In this document: piece after piece, positions 47,685-58,440 of the stretch | How positions within the stretch are numbered: the first letter of the stretch is position 1 | How the letters are laid out: each line of letters begins with the position of its first letter | Assembly: GCA_028583605.1 (NCBI GenBank) | Contig: CM053329.1 | Location: 18,825,955-18,889,954, forward strand | From: Dastarcus helophoroides | Lineage: Eukaryota > Arthropoda > Insecta > Coleoptera > Bothrideridae | Reading direction: 5' to 3' | DNA: 64,000 nucleotides | Made by a program: the position numbers and the translations under genes | Notes under the pieces: generated by a model | What the model saw: the letters and a program-made list of their open reading frames with translations, nothing else | Database searches by the model: none | Told to the model about the DNA's origin: nothing

Positions 47685-47960
47685 GAGTTCACGTGGCCAC
47701 GAGATAACGTGACCTTGAATACACGTTAACTGAATCCCGAATTCAGGTGACCTTGACCTCACGTGACTCAACGCTAATGCGACCTTCAACGCACTTGATC
47801 TTGAAATAACGTGATCTTGAACTCATGTGACCTCAAACTCACGTGACCTCCAACTCACGTGACTTTAAACTTACGTGACCTTGAACCCACGTGACATGTG
47901 ATCTTGAGCTCATATGATCTTAAACTTTAGTGATTTTAATCTCGAGTTATCTTGAGCTGA
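47685..47960. repeat. decayed short-motif array with E-boxes
   Basis: Continuation of the TGACCTTGA-type short motif, without the 417-bp order. Exact TGACCTTGA at 47710, 47748 and 47876. CACGTG occurs five times within about 200 bp, three of them as TCACGTGA (47759, 47839, 47855). This may represent the short ancestral repeat from which the 417-bp unit was amplified. Confidence 0.7.
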
Positions 47961-48039
47961 TGTGACCTTATTCTTATATGACCAATCAAATTTAGCCTTT
48001 GTCTCAAGAAGGACTTCTATTTAATATTCTCGATTTCTT

Positions 48040-51000
48040 TTCAAAATATCGATTTTTTTACACGAAATGTCGTTTTTTTGTAAATTTCTACTACTTTTTT
48101 GGCAAATTCGATTTTGTTGATTTAAACTTGTTTCGAAAAATTCAACATTTTTGAAAATGTCAACTTCTTTTTAAAAAATTTACAGAAGTATTTATTTCGT
48201 AATCTTTTTTCAAAATTCGGGGATTTTCTATAAATTCTGAGTGGAAATTTGTATTTACCCTTTTTCTTTAAATTGCGCCTTTTTAAAAATTTTCGAATTT
48301 TCCCAAAATTTCGACTTTATTAGTAAAGTTCTGATTTTCTCAAAAATTCGAAATTTACCAAAATTCCAATTTTCGCAAAAATCTGAATTTTACCAAAATT
48401 CCATTTCTTCAAAATTTTGGCATTTTTCAAAGCAAAATTCGTTTTTTTTTTAATTTGGGCTTTTGCGATATGAAATGTCAACATTTTTTTTTGAAAATGT
48501 CGACTTTTTCGAAAAATCACGCCACAAAAAATTACAGGTTTTCAAAACTTCTGCCTTTTTTTCAATTTTTGAGTGAATTTATTTTTCTAAAATTCTAGAT
48601 TTCTCTGAACTTTAAAAAAAATGAATAAACTCAAAATTTTTAGTAAAATATTTCATTCTGTTTAGCAAAGTCGCTTTTAAATTTCGGCATTTTCCAAAGC
48701 AAAATTCGTTTTTTTTTTAATTTGTGTTTTTCCGATGTGAAATGTGAAACCTTTTTTTTGAAAATGTAGACTTTTTCGGAAAATCACGCTACAAAAATTA
48801 CAGGTTTTCAAAATTTCTGCCTTTTTTTAAATTTCAGAGTGAATTTATTTTTTGAAAATTCTAAATTTTCGTCAATTTAAAATAGAATAAACTCAAAATT
48901 TTTAGTAAAATATTTTATTTTATTTAGCTAACTCGTTTTTAAGTTGGGAATTTTAGGAAAAAAAAACTGGAAGAGACGAAGTGTACAAAAAACCGTCAAA
49001 ATTGTTTGTTTCGTAATCCTTTTTCAAAATTTGGGTTTTTTTTTATAAATTCTGAGTAAAAATTTGCATTTACCCATTTTATTTAAATTGCATCTTTTTA
49101 AAAAATTTTCGAATTTTTCCCAAAATTTCGATTTTATTAGTAAAATTCTGATTTTCTTAAAAATTAGGATTTAACCAAAATTCCAATTTTCCCAAAAATT
49201 TGAATTTACCAAAATTCCATTTTTCTACAAAATTTCGGCATTTTCCGAAACGAAATTCGGTTTTTTTTTAATTTGGGCTCTTCCGATGTGAAATGTGAAT
49301 CTTTTTTTTTTTAAATGTCGACTTTTTCAAAAAATCACGCTAAAGGAATTATAGGTTTTCAAAATTTCTGCCTTTTTTTAATTTCTGAGTGAATTTATTG
49401 TTTTTTAAATTCTAAATTTTCGTGAATTTAAAAAAAAAATAGGTAAACTCAAAATTTTTAATAAAACATTTCACTTTATTTAGCCAAGTCGTTTTAAATT
49501 GGAAATTTTAATAAAAAAAAGTGGAAGGGACGAAGTGTACAAAAAAAACGTCAAAAATATTTGTTTCGTAATCCTTTTTCAAAATTTGGGTTTTTTTTTT
49601 ATAATATCTGAGTGAAAATTTGCATTTACGCATTTGCTTTAAGTTGCGTCTTTTTAAAAATTTTCAGATTTTTGCCAAAATTTTGATTTTATTAATAAAG
49701 TTCTGGTTTTCTCAAAAATTCGAATTTTACCAAAATTCCAATTTTCCCAAAAATCTGAATTTTACCAAAATTCCATTTTTTCAAAATTTTGGCATTTTCC
49801 AAAGCTAAATTAGTTTTTTTTTAATTTGGGCTTTTCCGATATGAAATTTGAAGCTTTTTTATTTGAAAATGTTTACTTTTTCGAAAAACCACGCCACAAA
49901 AATTACAGGTTGTTGGAATTGCTGCCCTTTTTTCAATTTTTGAGTGAATTTATTTTTTGAAAATTCTAAATTTTCCTGAACTTTAAAAACATGAGTAAAC
50001 TCAAAATTTTCAGTAAAATATTTGATTTTGTTTATCAAAGTCGGTTTTAAGTTGGAAATTTCAAGAAAACTAAAAGTGGAAGGGACAAAGTGTGAAAAAA
50101 AACGTCAGAAATATTTGTATCGTAACCCTTTTCGAAAATTTCGGCTTTGAAAAAAACAATTTACCTTTTCGAAAATGAAGACCATTGAATGACACTTTTT
50201 TTTTCAAAATTTTGGCTTTTTGTCGATATTCTGAACGAAAATCGGTACATACCCTTGCCTTCAAATTGCGTCTTTATAAAATTTTAGAATTTTTCCCAAA
50301 ATTTCGACTTTATTAGTAAAGTTCTGATTTTCTCAAAAATTCGAATTTTACCAAAACTCCAATTTTCGCAAAAATCTGAATTTTACCAAAATTCCACTTT
50401 TTCAAAATTTTGCCATTTTTCAAAGCAAAATTCGTGTTTTTTTTTTAATTTGGTTTTTTTGCGATATGAAATGTCAATCTTTTTTGAAAATGTCGACTTT
50501 TTCGAAAAATTACTCCACACAAATTATAGGTTTTCAAAATTTCTGCCTCTTTTTAAATTTCTGAATGAATTTATTTTTTGAAAACCCTTAATTTTCCTGA
50601 ACTTAAAAAAAAATGAGTAAACTCAAAATTTTCAGTAAAATATTTCATTCTGTTTAGCAAAGTCGCTTTTGAGTTGGAAATTTCAAGAAAATGAAAAGTG
50701 GAAGGGGCAAAGTGTAAAAAAAAACGTCAAAAATATTTGTATCGTAACCTTTTTCGAAAACTTCGGCTTTGAAAAAACAATTTACCTTTTCGAAAATGAG
50801 GACCCTTGAATGACACTTTTTTTTCAAAATGTCGGCTTTTTGTCGATATTCTGAACGAAAATCGGTACATACTCTTGCCTTCAAATTGCGTCTTTATAAA
50901 ATTTTAGAATTTTTCCCAAAATTTCGACTTTATTAGTAAAGTTCTGATTTTCTCAAAAATTCGAATTTTACCAAAATTCCAATTTTCGCAAAATCTGAAT

Positions 51001-52440
51001 TTTACCAAAATTCCACGTTTTCACAATTTTGCCATTTTTCAAAGCAAAATTCGTGTTTTTTTTAATTTGGTCTTTTGCGATATGAAATGTCAATCTTTTT
51101 TGAAAATGTCGACTTTTTCGAAAAATTACGCCACACAAATTATAGGTTTTCAAAATTTCTGCCTTTTTTTAAATTTCTGAATGGATTTATTTTTTGAAAA
51201 CCCTTAATTTTCCTGAACTTAAAAAAAAATGAGTAAACTCAAAATTTTCAGTAAAATATTTCATTCTGTTTAGCAAAGTCGCTTTTGAGTTGGAAATTTT
51301 AAGAAAATGAAAAGTGGAAGGGACAAAGTGTGAAAAAAAACGTCAAAAATATTTGTATCGTAACCCTTTTCGAAAATTTCGGCTTTGAAAAAAATTTACC
51401 TTTTCGAAAATGAGGACCATTGAATGACACTTTTTTTTTCAAAATTTCGGCTTTTTGTCGATATTCTGAACGAAAATCGGTACATACCCTTGTCTTCACA
51501 TTGCGTCTTTATAAAATTTTATAATCTTTCCCAAAATTTCGACTTTATTAGTAAAGTTCCGATTTTCTCAAAAATTCGAATTTTACCAAAATTCCAATTT
51601 TCGCAAAAATCCGAATTTTACCAAAATTCCATTTCTTCAAAATTTTGGCATTTTTCAAAGCAAAATTCCTTTTTTTTTAATTTGGGCTTTTGCGATATAA
51701 AATGGCAACTTTCTTTTGAAAATGTCGACTTTTTCGAAAAATCACGCCACAAAAAATTACAGGATTTCAAAACTTCTGCCTTTTTTTTCAATTTTTGAGT
51801 AAATTTATTTTTTGAAAATTCTAAATTTCCCTGAACTTTAAAAAAAATGAATAACTCAAAATTTTTAGTAAAATATTTCATTCTGTTTAGCAAAGTCGCT
51901 TTTAAATTTCGACATTTTCCAAAGCAAAATTCGTTTTTTTTTTAATTTGTGCTTTTCCGATGTGAAATGTGAATCCTTTTTTTTGAAAATGTCGACTTTT
52001 TCGAAAAATCACGCCACAAAAATCATAGGTTTTCAAAATATCTGCCTTTTTTTAAATTTCTGAGTGAATTTATTTTTTGAAAACCCTTAACTTTCCTGAA
52101 CTTAAAAAAAAATTGAGTAAACTTAAAATTTTCAGTAAAATATTTCATTCTGTTTAGCAAAGTCGCTTTTAAGTTGGAAATTTTAAGAAAAAAAATTAAA
52201 GAGAGGAAGAGTATAAGAAAACGTCAAAAATATTTGTATCGTAATCTTTTTCGAAAATTTCGGCTGTGAAAAAAAAATTTACTTTTTCGAAAATGAGGAC
52301 TATCGTATTAAACTTGTTTTTTCAAAATTTTGGCTTTGTTTTCGATATTTGGAACGAAAATCTGTACATATTCTTTGTCATTGAATTGCGTCTTTTGAAA
52401 AATGTAAAGAAGCTTGTCCAAAATCTGTAAAGAACTTTTC
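48040..52440. repeat. tandem AT-rich repeat, 616-bp unit with shorter variants
   Basis: The landmark GACTTTTTCGAAAAATCACG and its variants recur at 48502, 48769, 49320, 49875, 50495, 51111, 51727 and 51994. Full units are 616-620 bp; 551-555-bp and 267-bp units are deletion forms. Other landmarks: ATATTTCATTCTGTTTAGC, CCAAAATTTCGACTTTATTA, AACGAAAATCGGTACATAC. Frames inside are lysine/phenylalanine-rich by-products and recur at the same place in each unit. Confidence 0.9.
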
Positions 52441-53695
52441 AAAATAAATTAAAAAGACTCTTTAAGGGGATTTTAAAGAACCTCTCAAGGACCTCAAAAT
52501 TCCTTCTTAAAGAACTTCGAGAAACTTGCCAAAGAACCTTTAAATAAATTCTTAGAACACTTTTAAAAAAAAAAAAGAACTTCCCAATATAAATTAATAG
52601 GACTTCTTAAAGGGATTCTCAAGGACCTCTCAAGGACCTTAAGATGCCTTTTTCCGAAGAACCTTCAAATAATTTCCTAAAACACTTCAAAAGATCTTCC
52701 TTAATGACTTAAGGAATTTCTTAACATATTCCACTGCTTAAAAGACTTACAATCACTAGTAAGAGGACGTATATGTTTCTAAAGTTCAACTTCCAGAATT
52801 TCACAATAACTTCTTAATGGACTTCGAAGACCAGCTTAAAGAACCTAACAATAAATAACTCCTAAAACACTTTACTGAATAACTTTAAAACAATTTTTTA
52901 AAAGACTTACAATCAGTAGTAAGAGGACGTATATGTTTCTAAAGTTTAACTTCAAGGATTTCACAATAACTTCTTAATGGACTTCGAAAACCATCTTAAA
53001 GAACCTAACAATAAATAACTCCTAAAACACTTTACTGAATAACTTTAAAACAATTTTTTAAAGACTTACAATCACTAGTAAGAGGACGTATATGTTTCTA
53101 AAGTTCAACTTCAAGGATTTCACAATAACTTCTTAATGGACTTCGAAAACCAGCTTAAAGAACCTAACAATAAATAACTCCTAAAACACTTTACTGAATA
53201 ACTTTAAAATAATTTTTTAAAAGACCTGAGAATTTCTTAAAAGAACATTTAAATAATTTCTTAAAATACTTCAAAAGATCTTTCTAAAGACCTACAGGTT
53301 CTCTCAAGAGACGATTCTTCCTAAAGGGCTTATAACCACTTTTTAAAAGGCCCAATATATGTGTCTAAAGACCAACTTTAAGGACTTCAAAATAGCTGAT
53401 TTCAAAATAATAACAGTTTACTGAACAACTTTAAAAACATTTCTTAAAAGACTTCAAAAGTTCTTCATGAGGTTCAGAGGGATTTAAAATAATTTTAAAA
53501 TAACTTCTTAATGGACTTTGAAAAATTTCTTAAAGAAGCTTAACAAAATTCTTAAAAAAGCTTAACATAATTTTTAAAACACTTTACTTAATAACTTTTA
53601 CAAAGTCTCTTAAAAGACTTTAAAAGTACTTCACGAGCTTCAGAAGGACTTCTTGAAGCGATACAAAAGGAGTGTAAAGTAGTTTCTTAATGAAA
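52441..53695. repeat. 160-bp tandem repeat within a short-motif field
   Basis: Three close copies start at 52745, 52905 and 53064 (ACTTACAATCACTAGTAAG, with a CTTAC/GTAAG hairpin; then GAGGACGTATATGTTTC). Flanks are made of diverged CTTAAAGAACTT and TTCTTAAAGAC-type strings, which look like the ancestral short repeat. Confidence 0.8.
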
Positions 53696-54140
53696 TATTT
53701 TGAACGAAAATCTGTACATATTCTTTGTCTTTATTGCGTCTTTTAAAAAATTTCCGATTTCAATTTTGTTAGTAAAGTTCTGTTGTTTCAAAAACTTCGA
53801 ATTTTATCAAAATTCGATTATCTTTTCAAAATTTTGGCATCTTCTAGAACAGAATTTGTTTTTTTTGCAATTTGGACTTTTTTGATATCAAATGCGAATC
53901 TCTTTTTTTTTAACATTTCCACTTTTTTGAAAATTCAGGCCACAAAAATTACACTTTTTTGAAAATGTCTGCTTTTTTCGAATTTTTGTTTGAATTTATT
54001 TTGTCTGTAAATTCAGACTTTTATTTTAACCTCGACATTTGCCCCAACTTAAAAAAAGGTCAAGTAAACTCAAAATTTTCAATAGAATATGTCATTCTGT
54101 CTAAAAACGTCGCTTTAAAATTGAAAATCGTACTAAAAGG
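53696..54140. repeat. detached partial copy of the 616-bp repeat
   Basis: Carries AACGAAAATCTGTACATA, AAACTCAAAATTTTCA and TGTCATTCTGTCTAAAAACG in the same order as the 48-52 kb array, more diverged. The 160-bp field thus sits inside the 616-bp family. Confidence 0.75.
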
Positions 54141-55465
54141 AAAGTAGACTAGACGAAAAGTCAAAGTTCGAGTTCAAAGATGAAATTCTGGAAAACAAAA
54201 TATCCAGAAAAAATCGTCAATTTTGTGATAGTTCACACTTTAAAAAACAATCAATTTAAAAAAAAAATAGAGCAATGTTAAATTGCGTAATGTACAAATT
54301 AAAATTTCGAAAAATAAGCATCAAAACTTCTATAAAAGTGCAACATGAATTTCAATTCAAAATTTTAAGCGATAATAAAAAAAATACATATTTAAAGTTA
54401 GATTACCGGGAAAAAGGACAAAAAGCTACGAATATTTGCAATGACTATAATAATAACAAAATAAAACTGTTCAAAAAATCCTCGAATTTACTTCGAAACA
54501 AGGAATAAAATAAATAGCTTAAGTAATTAATGAGAAGAAAGCCGAAATATAAATAAAAATGTTTGAATTTTCTAAAAAAACTTAAATTGGCTACGTCTTC
54601 GTGGTTATCATATTGGTACCAGAGGGAAACATCAACTTAACCACTCCATCAATCGTATCTAATGATTTTACTTATATTAGAATGTGCACTGAAGCTAAAT
54701 ATATATTTTTTTTTCAGTTCAAATTCATATTTCGTTTCGAAAAAGTTTTTTTTAGTTTCGTTCCACTTCAAAGCCCTGCTTTTAAAGGAAAAAGAACTTT
54801 TTTGTTATTTTATGTTTTGTATTTGTTTTATTTCCATTATGGACAGAAATAATTATTTAGGAAAAATAACAATCTACCACCACAGATATTTTTTCTTCAA
54901 GTGAAATATATCTGATATCTGAGGAATTATCCAAAACTAGAAAATGCTTACCTTTTTTTTTCTTCATTTATTCCTAAGTATGCTTAAATTTTGATTAAAA
55001 ATAAATAATTTGCCATCTACAGAGACTAAATACAATCTTTTTTAGAAGCCAACCAATCAGCAGCTTCTTTATCAAACGAATTTTACGTATTTTAGGGTTC
55101 CTAATTAGTAACAAATCGCCAATAAGGTATTTTCTACCCATAAATGTTATGTTTTGAAAAAAGTAAAGTTTCTGTTTTTAAAATGCGGTTTATTTACACT
55201 TTGATCCAAATTTACAACAAAACGATTTTATGAAATATTTATACAAAGTACACAGTTTAAAAATATCCATAAAACGTAATTTTCTATCTATTTCACTATC
55301 GACAGCATGCACGTCCTCATATCTTCAACAAACAAGATGCTCAAACCTCGAAACTACAACAAAATCCTACTTTAAAACCTTCCTGAGACTTCCCAAAATC
55401 GCACTCACCTAAACCACCCACAAATCGTCCAGTTTTTTCCCCGAAACCACACAAAACCTCACCAT
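54141..55465. other. AT-rich single-copy sequence
   Basis: No repeat family or recognisable gene. Composition becomes more balanced toward 55300-55465, just downstream of the candidate minus-strand exons. Confidence 0.4.
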
Positions 55466-55769
55466 TTAACCGAAATTCTTTCCATAATCCCGTTTTCTAC
55501 TCATGGCCAGCTGCCATGCCGTGTACGCAAAGCTAGAAGGGGAAGCCTGGCCGGCATCCAACATGGCTGCAGCGTCCTTCTGAAACGCCACCATTCGACC
55601 TTCAGCGATAAACCTGAAAAGGAACAACGTCACGTTATTGAGTGTGTTTTCGTGTTAATTTTCGTGTTATCGTCGACCGATGGTGACAACCTTGGATACT
55701 TCCTAGTTTTTTTGAATAAATCGGCCAAAAATGCGTGTACCTGACGGGATGGCGTGTAGCACCGCCCAT
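55466..55769 (-). CDS. candidate two-exon gene, product not recognised
   Basis: On the minus strand, an ATG at 55769 opens a frame starting MGGATRHPV that reaches CAG-GTACAC (donor at 55741/55740). A 127-bp GT-AG intron ends with the strong acceptor TTCCTTTTCAG, and the second exon (55613-55466) continues in frame with FIAEGRMVAFQKDAAAM and ends in RDYGKNFG and TAA: 58 residues in all. Both exons are clearly richer in GC than their surroundings, and the intron is AT-rich, as in real genes. An alternative reading makes the upstream segment an internal exon in a different frame (QRLMAAVCDLSKGHQLKWA), which through the same junction ends earlier. I do not recognise a family. It may be the 3' part of a longer gene whose other exons lie to the right or outside the window. 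Confidence 0.35.
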
Positions 55770-57232
55770 TTCAGTTGGTGGCCTTTGGAGAGATCACAGA
55801 CGGCGGCCATTAAACGCTGACGCAACGCATTGTGGGAGAGAATAAAAAAAAGAGAGTGAATGAAATGAGTCTGGATGTTGCATCCGTTTTTATTAGTAAT
55901 TCGGGTTGATAAATTAATTGATTAAGTTGCTTTATGTTTATGGATTACTCGGACAATTCAGGGTTTTACAGGGTTATTTATAGCATCGTCAAGTTCAAGA
56001 ATAATTGGTCCTTTTTCATTTATATTTAAATTGACTGGGTTTGGAATTGAGATCAATTAATATTTGTTGAAATTTATGTTTTATTGAGGTGGTTATATAG
56101 TTTGGTTAATTATTGTTAAATGGTATAATCACTGAATTCTGGATAAATTTAAATAATTCTAGTAATTTACTTCGACGTAAAGAAGAACCATTAATTTGCA
56201 TACTTCAGCAACATTTGATTATGTATGTATTAAAGTTACCTTAATTTTAATTGGGAAAGCCAGCAACTTTTAATTTAACCTTTAAATATACAACAGTGGT
56301 GCCACATTATTGTCAATCTTCGCTAGAATCTCAACTTTAGTTTCAAAATTCGAAAAAAGACAATTTTTTTATGAATATTTAATGCTTTTATTTCAAGCAG
56401 TGAGTTAGAAATCCAACTATAAAGAGAATTTTTAATATTCGAAATGTCAATTTCCAGTTTAAATTTGAAAATTCCAAATTGTTAAAACATTTTCAAAAAA
56501 AATTGATTTCAGAATCGAAAAAGACGACATAACAGTTAAACCAATATTCTTTGCCTTAAACTCAAAGTTTTACATACAAATTAAAAATTTTGTGCTGGAA
56601 ATTTTGGAATGGAAATGTAGAAATTATCAAAAAAATTCATTACTTCTAAAAAGATTCACTGTTCCTTTATTAGTGTTTTCTCGAAATGTCAACGTTGTTT
56701 CCAAAATTTTCAAATCAAGCTTGAAATACCTACCTAATTTTTTAAAGTAAAAAAAATTGATTTTTGAACCTAATCATTGTGCAAAATTTTTTATTTTCAA
56801 TGTTCAAGGATTATTGCAACATTTTGTTTTCATCGGGAAATTTCGATACCTGAAAATGTTCCCTTTTTCTATACATTCAATGCAAGATGAATATTTCATG
56901 TAAAGAATTATAAAGCTTAAATTGAAATGACAAGATTTTTCACAGACTCACTCTTTCTTGGTTCCCCAACGCAGTAGATTGGCTTCTGGTTTTATTTTCT
57001 TGTTTACTGGAATCCCGGAAAATACTACCGAATTCCAAGACTCACTTCTTCAACATAAAGTTGAGAAACATTCACTTATCCTGGGTACAAATTTACCAAG
57101 TATTAGGCTCGGCGGTAGCACTGGTCACTGGTGTCTGTTAAACGAAATTTAGACATAATAAGATAATTAAATATAATAATAATAATATATTATTAAAAAT
57201 AAGGATTATCTACAAAAGAGAACAAAAATGCA
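55770..57232. other. single-copy sequence
   Basis: 55770-55860 may still be exonic on the minus strand (open frame, higher GC). 55860-56300 is ordinary AT-rich unique DNA, 56300-56930 is very AT-rich, and an (AAT)n microsatellite lies at about 57174-57195. Confidence 0.4.
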
Positions 57233-58440
57233 AATAAGAAAAATATTCAGTTAACAAAATGTAATCAAGTTGAAGTTCAAGGGATGATAGCAAAGGAGAT
57301 GAGATATAAGCAGTTCTTTTATAGCCATCAGGAGTCAGACAAACATCCACAAAAAAAGCTTTGTAAATACATACCCCTTAAAGGTGCCTATTCCTTTTAT
57401 TAAGACGGTATTACCGCACACCAAGGGCTGTACTCTCCCGCATAAGAGCGGTACCTGGCACATTAACTAATAAGGAAGAAAGTCGACCGCCCACACTCCC
57501 GTCTCGATCACTATCATCCCAATACGAAACACGAAATAAAGAACAAAAATTCAAATCTCAAAATTTTTCAGTTAACAAAATGTGATCAAGTTGAAAGTGA
57601 AGGGATGGTGGTAAAGAAGATGAGGTGTAAATAGTTCTTTTACAGTCATCAGGCGACAAACTTCTACAAACGAAAACGTAAAGTTGCCTACCCTCTTTAT
57701 TGAGAAGGTATTACCACACACCAAGGGCTGTACTCTCCCGCATGAAAGCGGTACCTGGCACATTAAATAATAAGGAAGAAAGTCGACCGCCCACACTCCC
57801 GTCTCGATCACTATCATCCGAATACGAAACACGAAATAAAGAACAAAAATTCAAATATTAAAATGTTTCAGTTAACAAAATGTGATCAAGTTGAAAGTGT
57901 AGGGATGGTAGTAAAGAAGATGAGGTGTAAACAGTTCTTTTACAGTCATCAGGCGACAAACTTCTACAAACAAAAACGTAAAGTTGCCTACCCTCTTTAT
58001 TGAGAAGGTATTACCACACACCAAGGGCTGTACTCTCCCGCATGAAAGCGGTACCTGGCACATTAAATAATAAGGAAGAAAGTCGACCGCCCACACTCCC
58101 GTCTCGATCACTATCATCCGAATACGAAACACGAAATAAAGAACAAAAATTCAAATATTAAAATTTTTCAGTTAACAAAATGTGATCAAGTTGAAAGTGA
58201 AGGGATGGTAGTAAAGTGATGAGGTGTAAACAGTTCTTTTACAGTCATCAGGCGACAAACTTCTACAAACGAAAACGTAAAGTTGCCTACCCTCTTTATT
58301 GAGAAGGTATTACCACACACCAAGGGCTGTACTCTCCCACATGAAACCGATACATGACACATTAATCATGAGGAAAAAAGTCGACCGCCCACACTCCCGT
58401 CTTGATCATCATCATTCGAACACCTCCACCAGCAAAGCTA
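57233..58440. repeat. 300-bp tandem repeat, four copies
   Basis: The landmark TTAACAAAATGTGATCAAG occurs at 57251, 57572, 57872 and 58172. Copies 2 and 3 are nearly identical; copy 4 ends in a fold-back motif remnant (AAGCTATCATCTTCAGAGAG). Inside are AAACGTAAAGTTGCC, CACACCAAGGGCTGTACTC and AAGTCGACCGCCCACACTCC, unusually GC-balanced. An 86-codon minus-strand frame recurs in copies 2 and 3 (57572-57832, 57872-58132) with only a few differences; it has no recognised domain and is broken in the other copies. Confidence 0.9.
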
